The notes below the pieces were generated by a model. It did no database searches and was not told where the DNA came from. It saw only the letters and a list, made by a program, of their open reading frames with translations. A DNA stretch of 7,097 nt from the NCBI GenBank assembly GCA_030054245.1, contig JASGCH010000064.1, forward strand, positions 1 to 7,097. The letters run 5' to 3'. Source of the DNA: Gammaproteobacteria bacterium (lineage in GTDB: Bacteria; Pseudomonadota; Gammaproteobacteria; Burkholderiales; Burkholderiaceae_C). Below, in pieces: positions 1 to 5,715 of this stretch (the stretch's first letter is position 1; each line of letters begins with the position of its first letter). The position numbers and the translations under genes were made by a program.

Positions 1-1
1 G

Positions 2-238
2 GTCGATAATATTACTGAAAAGCACCTATGTTGTGGTTCTGCGGGTACTTATTCTATATTTCAGCCTGATATTGCTGAGCAATTGCGTGATCGCAAATTA
101 CGCCACTTAAATGCTCATCAACCTGAGCTTATACTGAGCGCCAACATTGGTTGTATCCAGCATTTACAGAGTGCCACCCAGATCCCGGTGCTACATTGGA
201 TAGAGTATCTGGCACAACTTACAGAAAATGCCCACTAA
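2..238 (+). CDS. glcF: Glycolate oxidase iron-sulfur subunit GlcF, C-terminal fragment
   Basis: This is the last 78 codons of a gene that begins before the window, ending at TAA 236-238. The visible part is the end of the second cysteine-rich CCG domain. It shows the CCGSAGTYS motif (codons from 29), then QLRDRKL, then SANIGCIQHL and a closing HWIEYL. These match the GlcF tail as I recall it. GlcF is the Fe-S electron-transfer subunit of the GlcDEF glycolate dehydrogenase, which oxidises glycolate to glyoxylate and passes electrons to the respiratory chain. The CCG cysteines belong to a domain shared with heterodisulfide-reductase and lactate-utilisation proteins, so another member of that superfamily is possible. 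GlcF is favoured by the NIGC segment and by the HemJ/CopD-like gene that follows. The reading frame shows no damage. The next gene starts 121 bp downstream across a repeat element. Confidence 0.88.
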   Translation, partial: VDNITEKHLCCGSAGTYSIFQPDIAEQLRDRKLRHLNAHQPELILSANIGCIQHLQSATQIPVLHWIEYLAQLTENAH

Positions 239-261
239 GTCAGGAAAATTTTTAACATTTT

Positions 262-334
262 AAGATCATTGCACCACCGTATTCACCGCTGACTGCACTT
301 TCGAATGACTGCGTTAGGTGGTGCAACAGTTTTA
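262..334. repeat. Short copy of the intergenic inverted-repeat (MITE-like) family
   Basis: TTGCACCACC at 269-278 is repeated exactly, in reverse complement, as GGTGGTGCAA at 317-326. The outer edges also match the best family copy at 1888-2054. The left side begins TAAGA (261-265) and the right side ends CAACAGTTTTA (324-334), as in that copy. The interior is only about 38 bases, so this looks like an internally deleted derivative. It fills most of the glcF/hemJ spacer. As RNA the ends could pair, but the loop is long. I cannot say whether it terminates transcription. Confidence 0.6.
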
Positions 335-359
335 TTGATAGGAAAAACGGAGTATTCAT

Positions 360-932
360 ATGTTGACCATAAAAGTGTTTCATTTATTATTAGCGATATC
401 GTGGTTCGCTGGACTTTTTTATTTACCTAGAATATTGGTAAATTTAGGTCAGGTTTTAGGCAATTCAGATCAGAATCCATCCGGCAATCAGCTTACAGAT
501 CAATCTGAGGCGGTTTCGCGGCAACTGGTCAAGATGGCTAAAAGCTTGCTAAAATTTATGAACTTATTGATGGTGGGTACCATTATTTTGGGTGTGGAAT
601 TAACTTATTTGTATTATCAACAAAATCCAGAGTTGTTGCGTTATGGCTGGTTTCATATAAAAATTTTTATGCTGATTTGCTTGGTAGGTTATCAACATTA
701 TTGCCAATATTTGCTGAAAAATTTGGAAAATAAAACTCTAATAAAAAGCCAAACTTGGCTTAGGGTATTTAACGAAATACCGGTATTTTTATTATTGATT
801 ATATTGTCTATGGTTATCATCCAACCAAAATCGGCTGAGCAGTATGTAACGATCTTTGGAGCGGTGTTGTTTTTGATTATTTTTGGCGCTCTGGTTTTGA
901 TCATTTTGCGTACCGATAAGAGACACAGCTGA
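360..932 (+). CDS. hemJ: HemJ/CopD-like integral membrane protein (putative protoporphyrinogen oxidase)
   Basis: This 190-residue, very hydrophobic protein starts at ATG 360, with GGAG (349-352) seven bases upstream. It carries landmarks of the HemJ family. His8 lies in the first membrane segment and is followed by WFAGLFYLPR (15-24). FHIK (98-101) opens a later helix with HYC (113-115). RVFNEIP (135-141) leads into the next helix, which ends in a QP pair. Predicted membrane segments lie near 8-28, 66-86, 98-117, 139-155 and 163-183. HemJ oxidises protoporphyrinogen IX to protoporphyrin IX in haem synthesis, with the N-terminal His implicated in haem binding. Beta-proteobacterial homologues next to glcF are often labelled only 'CopD family', so the enzyme activity is inferred. 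Two oddities are a Gln/Asn/Ser-rich insert near residues 34-50 and an extra C-terminal hydrophobic segment beyond the usual end of the family core. Confidence 0.68.
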   Translation: MLTIKVFHLLLAISWFAGLFYLPRILVNLGQVLGNSDQNPSGNQLTDQSEAVSRQLVKMAKSLLKFMNLLMVGTIILGVELTYLYYQQNPELLRYGWFHIKIFMLICLVGYQHYCQYLLKNLENKTLIKSQTWLRVFNEIPVFLLLIILSMVIIQPKSAEQYVTIFGAVLFLIIFGALVLIILRTDKRHS

Positions 933-940
933 TATTGAAA

Positions 941-1090
941 GAATGTTCACTCTCGAGGTCATCGTGGCGTCTCAAATGATGGTGTTATGCGATTCACCAT
1001 CCTAGATGAATACTTTATTAGTTCCACTGGTTGCGTGGTGTGCGGAAGCCTTGTTATGATGACAGTTCAGCGCGGTTGTGCAACGGTTGC
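941..1090 (-). repeat. Decayed, inverted copy of the intergenic repeat family
   Basis: Read against the reverse complement of the 1888-2054 element, this spacer matches along most of its length. The clearest block is 1024-1054, which matches the reverse complement of 1936-1966 at 28 of 31 positions. Further matches are GTTATGCG (983-990), a TCAAAT block near 972-977, GACAG near 1061-1065, and GTGCAAC (1078-1084) at the far end. Small gaps and shortened ends make it a degraded copy in the opposite orientation. It fills most of the gap between the HemJ-like gene and the glycine-zipper gene. The edges are approximate. Confidence 0.6.
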
Positions 1091-1113
1091 GTGTATGTTT
1101 TGATTTTGGGAGT

Positions 1114-1119
1114 TATAAT
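1114..1119 (+). promoter_or_regulatory. Candidate -10 box for the glycine-zipper gene
   Basis: This is a perfect TATAAT hexamer 53 bases before the chosen GTG start and about 25 bases after the decayed repeat. I see no good -35 at 16-18 bp spacing; the closest TTG-containing hexamer (1087-1092, TTGCGT) is 21 bp away. It is a plausible promoter, but it rests on one hexamer. Confidence 0.35.
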
Positions 1120-1159
1120 GCGTTGATGTTAGGTTTCTTTGGAATTTTTTTGTATTTTC

Positions 1160-1165
1160 GGGAGA
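1160..1165 (+). promoter_or_regulatory. Ribosome binding site that fixes the glycine-zipper gene start
   Basis: GGGAGA ends six bases before GTG 1172. It supports that GTG over the in-frame TTG at 1139, which has no Shine-Dalgarno-like sequence. Starting at the GTG also puts the signal peptide at the N-terminus. Confidence 0.65.
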
Positions 1166-1171
1166 ATAAAA

Positions 1172-1780
1172 GTGAAAAACTTTAAGTGTAGCACTAGTCA
1201 CTTGGTGATTCAGGTTAGCGTGGTGTCGGTATTGCTGTTGCATCTTCAAGTACAAGCCCAAGAATGGGCGCGCGTTATTTCGTCAGTACCGATTTACCAA
1301 GCGGTGGCCGTTGACAGACCCGTATGTGCGGATACTGCTGTGGAAACTCAGCAACCCAATTCGGGTGTTGGCGCTTTTGTTGGAGCTATTGCGGGAGGGT
1401 TGTTTGGTAGCGGGCTAGCTAATAGCTCAGGAGGTTCTGGAGCCGCGGGAGCTGCTTTGGGTGCTATTGGGGGAGCCTTGTTGGGGGATAAAGCTGAAAG
1501 CCATAGTAACCCTACAAAGTTACGCACAGTTAGACAATGTCAGCATCGAATCACCCACGAAAATAGAGTAAGTTCCTATCAGGTGATATATGAGTACGGT
1601 GGAAAACAGTTTAATGCTATAATGCCCTATCCACCGGGGCAGTATTTACAGATTCAAATAACGCCTGTTTTACCTCCTCCAGTGGCTGTGCCTGTAACGC
1701 TTCCGCCGCCCATGCCGCCCCCCGTGCTACCAGCTACCATGCCACTGCAAATAGTCCCAACTCCGCAACCAGGTGGTTAG
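1172..1780 (+). CDS. Exported glycine-zipper protein with proline-rich tail
   Basis: This protein has 202 residues from GTG 1172. Residues 2-29 form a signal peptide: Lys at 2 and 5, a hydrophobic core around 11-25, and a likely signal peptidase I site after VQA (27-29). No lipobox cysteine is present. Residues 65-105 form a glycine zipper (GVGAFVGAIAGG, a Gly/Ser linker, then GAALGAIGGALLG), the pattern of 'glycine zipper 2TM' outer-membrane or envelope proteins. Next comes a conserved-looking beta-rich module containing RQCQH (121-125) and YQVIYEYGGKQF (136-147), then MPYPPG (151-156). Cys52 and Cys123 could form a disulfide in the periplasm. Residues 166-200 are dominated by Pro, Val and Leu. 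The family is widespread in beta-proteobacteria but its function is poorly defined; I assign location, not role. The gene has its own Shine-Dalgarno site and sits between two repeat copies, so it is probably transcribed alone. Confidence 0.75.
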   Translation: MKNFKCSTSHLVIQVSVVSVLLLHLQVQAQEWARVISSVPIYQAVAVDRPVCADTAVETQQPNSGVGAFVGAIAGGLFGSGLANSSGGSGAAGAALGAIGGALLGDKAESHSNPTKLRTVRQCQHRITHENRVSSYQVIYEYGGKQFNAIMPYPPGQYLQIQITPVLPPPVAVPVTLPPPMPPPVLPATMPLQIVPTPQPGG

Positions 1781-1794
1781 GATCTTTGGAGTTA

Positions 1795-1809
1795 GGTCTC
1801 TATCAGACC
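1795..1809 (+). terminator. Weak hairpin after the glycine-zipper gene
   Basis: GGTCT (1795-1799) and AGACC (1805-1809) can pair around a five-base loop, 14 bases after the stop codon. No T tract follows, so it is a poor match to an intrinsic terminator. A second possible pairing, GCTATG (1815-1820) with CATAGC (1840-1845), lies just downstream. Otherwise 1781-1887 holds nothing I can assign. Confidence 0.2.
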
Positions 1810-1887
1810 ATTGCGCTATGGGTTGTCATAATTAAAAGGCATAGCATAGTGTAATCTTTGGAATGGTACAGAAGATTCATCCAGAAG

Positions 1888-2054
1888 TAAGACTGTTGCA
1901 CCATCGGCTGGTGTCGCTCGGTGAGCTGTCAAAGTACAAGGCTTCCGTACATCACGCAACCAGCGGAATTTACTGGGGTGATCATGCGCTGGTGAGTACC
2001 GCATAACGCAGTAATTTGACAACCGCGGCACCAGCCGATGGTGCAACAGTTTTA
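1888..2054. mobile_element. MITE-like element with near-perfect terminal inverted repeats (best family copy)
   Basis: The left end (1893-1913) and right end (2029-2049) are exact reverse complements over 21 bases. With one mismatch the match extends outward to TAAGACTG... on the left (from 1888) and ...CAGTTTTA on the right (to 2054). TA therefore sits at both outer edges, as expected for a TA target duplication like that of IS630/Tc1-type elements. Inside, TGTCAAA (1927-1933) pairs with TTTGACA (2015-2021), so much of the element can fold into one long hairpin. It is about 165 bp, with no transposase and no convincing gene. It lies between the glycine-zipper gene and the rpsL promoter region. 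Related copies are at 262-334, 941-1090 and 3470-3493. The IS630/Tc1 assignment is inference from the TA edges and size. Confidence 0.68.
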
Positions 2055-2087
2055 AGTTAGCCGCATACGCACTCATTTAGCAGTGAA

Positions 2088-2107
2088 CCTAAGGATGCCT
2101 AAGGATG
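2088..2107 (+). repeat. Tandem 10-bp duplication upstream of rpsL
   Basis: CCTAAGGATG occurs twice head to tail (2088-2097 and 2098-2107). It lies about 70 bases upstream of the extended -10 box. It could be simple slippage or a pair of binding half-sites one helical turn apart. Nothing further supports a function. Confidence 0.75.
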
Positions 2108-2177
2108 CATTAGTCTTGTGCAAATGGATGCTATCGGCGGTTTGCTAAAATTACTTCCGGATGATTGGCCAAACTGG

Positions 2178-2186
2178 TGGTATAAT
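2178..2186 (+). promoter_or_regulatory. Extended -10 promoter of rpsL-rpsG
   Basis: TGGTATAAT fits the extended -10 consensus TGnTATAAT exactly. No -35 hexamer is recognisable at the usual distance, which an extended -10 can tolerate. Transcription would start near 2192, giving a leader of about 118 bases before rpsL. This is the best promoter candidate in the 256-bp stretch between the MITE-like element and rpsL. Apart from the tandem 10-bp repeat I see nothing else assignable in that stretch. Confidence 0.6.
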
Positions 2187-2309
2187 ACCGTTGGTTGGTT
2201 GCTAAGTTGAGATTGCTACAACCATCTGAAAATGGGATGCATGGGATAGTTTTAGAAGTTTGAATTAAAGTTTTAAGCTAAAGTTGTTTGTTTATTTTTA
2301 CATTTGTCG

Positions 2310-2687
2310 ATGCCAACTATTAATCAATTGATCCGCCATGGACGCAATACCAAAAAAACCAAGTCTAAAAGTCCAGCCTTGGAAGAATGCCCGCAACGCC
2401 GGGGGGTATGCACTAGGGTTTACACAACCACTCCTAAAAAACCAAATTCGGCCTTGCGTAAAGTGGCTAAAGTGCGTTTGACCAATGGATATGAGGTTAT
2501 CTCGTATATTGGTGGGGAAGGTCATAATTTACAAGAACACTCCGTGGTGTTGATTCGAGGTGGGCGGGTGAAGGATTTACCTGGAGTCAGGTATCACATA
2601 GTCAGGGGTTCCTTTGATTTGCAAGGGGTCAAGAATAGGAAGCAGTCCCGTTCTAAGTATGGAGCCAAAAAACCTAAAGCTAAATAA
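2310..2687 (+). CDS. rpsL: 30S ribosomal protein S12
   Basis: This is a complete 125-residue S12, the usual family length. The start is ATG 2310, giving the universal MPTINQLIR N-terminus; an in-frame TTG two codons upstream is not needed. S12 lies at the decoding centre of the 30S subunit and helps monitor codon-anticodon pairing. Decoding-site residues are intact: TTTPKKPNSALRK spans about 39-51, with Lys43 and Lys44. GGRVKDLPGVRYH spans about 84-96, with Lys88 and Asp89, the residue that RimO methylthiolates in many bacteria. Lys43 and Lys88 are the wild-type residues whose replacement gives streptomycin resistance in E. coli. No Shine-Dalgarno motif is visible before the start; the 30 bases upstream are T-rich. 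rpsG follows after 17 bases, so the two genes are co-transcribed. Confidence 0.97.
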   Translation: MPTINQLIRHGRNTKKTKSKSPALEECPQRRGVCTRVYTTTPKKPNSALRKVAKVRLTNGYEVISYIGGEGHNLQEHSVVLIRGGRVKDLPGVRYHIVRGSFDLQGVKNRKQSRSKYGAKKPKAK

Positions 2688-2704
2688 GATGAGGAGAAAT
2701 TAAT

Positions 2705-3175
2705 ATGCCAAGAAGACGCGAAGTACCAAAACGAGATATATTACCAGACCCAAAATTTGGTAGTATTGAGTTGTCTAAATTTATCAATGTTGTCATGGAG
2801 AGCGGTAAAAAAGCCGTTGCTGAAAGAATAGTCTATGGTGCATTTGATGTGATTGAAAAAAAGGGGAGCAATCAAGCATTGGATGTGTTTAATTTGGCAA
2901 TTGGCAATGTGAAGCCAATTGTAGAAGTTAGATCTAGGCGAGTGGGTGGTGCCAACTACCAAGTACCTTCTGAAGTAAGACCTGTTCGTAGGTTAGCTTT
3001 GGCGATGCGCTGGCTAAAGGATTCCGCGCGTAAAAGGGGGGAAAAATCGATGGCGGTTAGATTAGCCAATGAATTGTTTGAAGCCTCAGAGAATCGAGGG
3101 GGAGCGATAAAAAAGCGTGAAGAAGTTCACCGAATGGCCGAAGCCAACCGAGCGTTTTCACATTTTAGGTTCTAA
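2705..3175 (+). CDS. rpsG: 30S ribosomal protein S7
   Basis: This is a complete 156-residue S7, the standard length for proteobacteria. It starts at ATG 2705, behind a strong GAGGAG site (2691-2696). It opens with MPRRREVPKRDILPDPKFGS. Conserved blocks include NVVMESGKK (28-36), the VGGANYQVP region (80-88) and a C-terminal EVHRMAEANRAFSHFR. S7 binds the 3' major domain of 16S rRNA, nucleates assembly of the 30S head and contacts tRNA in the E site. In E. coli it is also the translational repressor of the str operon, binding the rpsL-rpsG spacer. Here that spacer is only 17 bases, so the same control is not evident. The stop codon overlaps a small hairpin, and fusA begins an unusual 404 bases later. 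Confidence 0.97.
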   Translation: MPRRREVPKRDILPDPKFGSIELSKFINVVMESGKKAVAERIVYGAFDVIEKKGSNQALDVFNLAIGNVKPIVEVRSRRVGGANYQVPSEVRPVRRLALAMRWLKDSARKRGEKSMAVRLANELFEASENRGGAIKKREEVHRMAEANRAFSHFRF

Positions 3176-3197
3176 AAAACTGAACCTTGGTTTTTTT
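3167..3197 (+). terminator. Possible weak terminator or attenuator after rpsG
   Basis: AGGTTC (3167-3172, running up to the rpsG stop codon) can pair with GAACCT (3182-3187) around a nine-base loop. Seven T residues follow at 3191-3197 after a short TGG spacer. The stem has only six pairs and is not GC-rich, so termination would be partial at best. Its position at the head of the long rpsG-fusA gap makes it a candidate for splitting the operon. Confidence 0.33.
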
Positions 3198-3268
3198 AAT
3201 GGGTATATCTGGTTGATTCCTTGATAGAACGCTTCACATCGATCTGTCAGAGGTGAAGCACGAGCGAA

Positions 3269-3466
3269 ATGCTAGGGTTTTATGAGTTCATTCGCAGGTA
3301 TTCCGACCTAGAAGATCGTTGTTCCCCACCGGAAGATACTGCATAAGTAGCAGATCAAAGCATGCAATTTGCGGAATTTACTAAGAAGTTTGCATAGCCT
3401 AGAGAGCTGTTAGAGCGCTTGTTGGTTTCGCATATTGAGTATGTGCGAGACTAGCGAACGGAGGGG
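3269..3466 (+). pseudogene. Coding-like stretch broken by stops in the rpsG-fusA gap (tentative)
   Basis: In the frame of ATG 3269 the gap reads MLGFYEFIRRYSDLEDRC and onward, interrupted by TAA at 3344, TAG at 3395 and TAG at 3452. The intervening pieces, such as MQFAEFTKKFA and RELLERLLVSHIEYVRD, look more protein-like than random spacer. Both TAG codons could be decayed Trp codons (FA-P and RD-R contexts). I do not recognise the protein. It ends next to the repeat right end at 3470-3493, so it could be debris brought in with an element, or it could be chance. Shortest support: composition and phrasing of the translation only. Confidence 0.2.
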
Positions 3467-3469
3467 TTG

Positions 3470-3493
3470 CCGCGGCACCAGCCGATGGTGCAA
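3470..3493 (+). repeat. Right end of the MITE-like family inside the str cluster
   Basis: These 24 bases (CCGCGGCACC... to ...GATGGTGCAA) are identical to 2023-2046 of the best copy. The 12-mer GCGGAATTTACT (3371-3382) also matches its interior (1963-1974). After the match the sequence continues AGGTCTT instead of CAGTTTTA, and no left end is visible in the gap. It is therefore a partial remnant. The rest of the 3176-3579 gap also shows GCTTCAC (3231-3237) inverted as GTGAAGC (3253-3259). Confidence 0.65.
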
Positions 3494-3522
3494 AGGTCTT
3501 GTATAGATAACTGTTAAAAGAG

Positions 3523-3551
3523 TTGAAGATGGAAATTATTCTAAGTATAAG
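3523..3551 (+). promoter_or_regulatory. Candidate promoter for fusA-tuf
   Basis: TTGAAG (3523-3528) and TATAAG (3546-3551) are separated by exactly 17 bases. They match four and five positions of the sigma70 -35 and -10 hexamers. Transcription would start near 3558, about 22 bases before the fusA ATG. The -10 overlaps a short tandem TAAGTA repeat (3542-3553) in an A/T-rich stretch, so a chance match is possible. Confidence 0.4.
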
Positions 3552-3579
3552 TATAAAAATTGGTCGAAGAAAGTTTTAA

Positions 3580-5682
3580 ATGTCAAGAAAAACACCTATT
3601 GATAGATATAGAAATATCGGAATTTCAGCACATATCGATGCTGGAAAAACCACTACCACTGAAAGAATTTTGTTTTACACCGGGATAAATCACAAAATTG
3701 GCGAGGTACACGATGGTGCCGCCACTATGGATTGGATGGAACAAGAGCAGGAAAGAGGAATCACCATTACTTCGGCGGCAACTACTTGTTTTTGGAAAGG
3801 CATGGATATGTCTTATCCGGAACATAGGTTTAACATTATAGATACTCCGGGGCATGTGGATTTTACCATCGAGGTAGAACGATCTATGCGAGTTTTGGAT
3901 GGTGCCTGTATGGTTTATTGTGCCGTAGGTGGAGTACAACCTCAATCCGAAACAGTATGGCGACAGGCTACTAAATACAAAGTTCCAAGATTGGCGTTTG
4001 TTAACAAAATGGATCGTGTGGGGGCTAATTTTTACAAAGTTATCGACCAAATGAAGGCACGATTGCGTGCCAACCCAGTGCCAATAGTTATCCCCATTGG
4101 AGCAGAAGATCATTTTGTTGGGGTCATCGACTTGGTTAAAATGCAGGCTATTTATTGGGATGATGAGTCACAAGGAATGAAATTTACTTATGCTGAAGTA
4201 CCGGCTGATTTATTAGAACAAGCCAAAAAATGGCGAGAACAGATGGTGGAAGCCGCGGCAGAAGCAGATGAAAATTTAATGAATGCTTATCTTGAAACAG
4301 GTGATCTGTCTGAATCTGATATAAAAAAGGGCTTAAGGCTAAGGACCATTGCTACTGAGATTCAGCCGGTTTTGTGTGGTACGGCCTTCAAAAACAAGGG
4401 TGTGCAAAAAATGTTAGACGCGGTGATTGACTATTTGCCTTCACCGATAGACATTCCTCCAGTTTCTGGATTGAATGAGAATGAGAAAGAGATTTTTAGA
4501 AAGGCTAGCGATAGCGAAAAATTTAGTGCCTTGGCGTTTAAACTTATGACCGACCCATTTGTCGGGCAATTGACATTTGTGCGAGTCTATTCAGGGATAT
4601 TGAGCAAAGGTGATACCGTTTATAACCCTATAAAGGGGCGTAAAGAAAGAATAGGTCGAATTGTTCAGATGCATGCCAATAACCGAGCGGAAATAGAAGA
4701 AATTTGTGCCGGTGATATCGCGGCTTGCGTAGGCTTAAAAGAGGTAACAACGGGAGAAACCTTGTGCGATCCTAATGCTATTATTACGCTAGAGCGTATG
4801 ATTTTCCCCGAGCCGGTGATATCACAAGCGGTTGAACCAAAAACCAAAGTTGATCAAGAAAAAATGGGGTTTGCCTTACAAAGACTAGCGTCAGAAGATC
4901 CTTCTTTTCGCGTTAAAACCGATGAGGAATCTGGGCAAACGATTATTTCAGGGATGGGAGAATTACACCTTGAAATTATTGTCGATCGTATGAAGAGAGA
5001 ATTTGGTGTCGAAGCCAATGTGGGTAAACCGCAGGTTGCCTACCGAGAAACGGTGCGTAAACTGGTATCCGATGTTGAGGGTAAATTTATTCGTCAATCA
5101 GGTGGTAGAGGTCAGTACGGTCATGTGGTATTTACTCTTGAACCTCAGGAAGCTGGAAAAGGTTATGAGTTTGTTGATCAAATTAAGGGTGGAGTGGTCC
5201 CCAAGGAGTATATACCTGCTGTGCAAAAGGGGGTAGATGAAGCTTTGCACACTGGAGTGCTGGCGGGTTATCCGGTGGTTGATGTTAAAGTTACACTTAC
5301 TTTTGGATCATACCATGAAGTAGATTCTTCTGAGCAAGCATTTCGTATGGCTGCTATTTTTGCTTTTAAAGATGCGGCTAGGAAAGCTAACCCAGTTATT
5401 TTAGAGCCTATGATGGCCGTTGAGGTAGAGACTCCAGAAGATTATGCTGGCAGTGTGATGGGGGATTTAGCGAGTCGACGGGGGATGGTTCAAGGTATGG
5501 AAGATATGCCAGGTGGAGGCAAAGCGATTCGAGCTGAGGTACCTCTAGCCGAAATGTTTGGTTATTCAACTACTCTACGGTCAATGTCTCAAGGCCGAGC
5601 TACTTACACTATGGAGTTTAAACATTATGCTGAAGCTCCTAGGAGTGTAGCTGATTTAATTGTAGCGGCAAGAAGCAAATAG
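3580..5682 (+). CDS. fusA: Translation elongation factor G (EF-G)
   Basis: This is a complete 700-residue EF-G, the usual length. It starts at ATG 3580, with a modest GAAGAAAG site (3566-3573) upstream. GTPase motifs are intact: AHIDAGKT (17-24), RGIT (59-62), DTPGH (88-92), NKMD (142-145) and a GTAF motif (267-270). The G domain is followed by the translation-factor beta-barrel domain and then domains III to V, including RQSGGRGQYGHV in domain IV and a normal C-terminus. EF-G hydrolyses GTP to move mRNA and tRNAs through the ribosome and, with RRF, recycles ribosomes. The sequence resembles beta-proteobacterial EF-G from memory. tuf follows after 33 bases and is surely co-transcribed. The upstream distance to rpsG (404 bp) is long for a str operon, which suggests fusA-tuf may have its own promoter. 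Codons end mostly in A or T. Confidence 0.97.
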   Translation: MSRKTPIDRYRNIGISAHIDAGKTTTTERILFYTGINHKIGEVHDGAATMDWMEQEQERGITITSAATTCFWKGMDMSYPEHRFNIIDTPGHVDFTIEVERSMRVLDGACMVYCAVGGVQPQSETVWRQATKYKVPRLAFVNKMDRVGANFYKVIDQMKARLRANPVPIVIPIGAEDHFVGVIDLVKMQAIYWDDESQGMKFTYAEVPADLLEQAKKWREQMVEAAAEADENLMNAYLETGDLSESDIKKGLRLRTIATEIQPVLCGTAFKNKGVQKMLDAVIDYLPSPIDIPPVSGLNENEKEIFRKASDSEKFSALAFKLMTDPFVGQLTFVRVYSGILSKGDTVYNPIKGRKERIGRIVQMHANNRAEIEEICAGDIAACVGLKEVTTGETLCDPNAIITLERMIFPEPVISQAVEPKTKVDQEKMGFALQRLASEDPSFRVKTDEESGQTIISGMGELHLEIIVDRMKREFGVEANVGKPQVAYRETVRKLVSDVEGKFIRQSGGRGQYGHVVFTLEPQEAGKGYEFVDQIKGGVVPKEYIPAVQKGVDEALHTGVLAGYPVVDVKVTLTFGSYHEVDSSEQAFRMAAIFAFKDAARKANPVILEPMMAVEVETPEDYAGSVMGDLASRRGMVQGMEDMPGGGKAIRAEVPLAEMFGYSTTLRSMSQGRATYTMEFKHYAEAPRSVADLIVAARSK

Positions 5683-5715
5683 CAATTTTTTACTTATTTT
5701 ATAGGAATTTGAATT

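Noticed and set aside
1139..1171. TTG at 1139 as start of the glycine-zipper gene
   Set aside because: It has no ribosome binding site and would add 11 residues before the signal peptide. GTG 1172 has GGGAGA at good spacing.
1816..2076. 86-codon open frame on the minus strand across the MITE-like element
   Set aside because: Most of it is the inverted-repeat element itself. It has no clear Shine-Dalgarno site, and the decayed copy at 941-1090 has indels that would not keep a frame. I do not recognise the product.
2061..2078. Another fragment of the repeat family (CCGCATACGCACTCATT resembling 1998-2016)
   Set aside because: The similarity is short and gapped, too weak to separate from chance by eye.
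2304..2309. TTG at 2304 as start of rpsL
   Set aside because: S12 proteins begin MPTINQ, which corresponds to ATG 2310.
262..3493. CRISPR array
   Set aside because: The repeats are palindromic elements in separate spacers, irregularly spaced and of different lengths and orientations, with no unit spacers and no cas genes.
3625..4113. 162-codon open frame on the minus strand inside fusA
   Set aside because: It lies wholly over the conserved EF-G GTPase domain in antisense and shows no recognisable motif.
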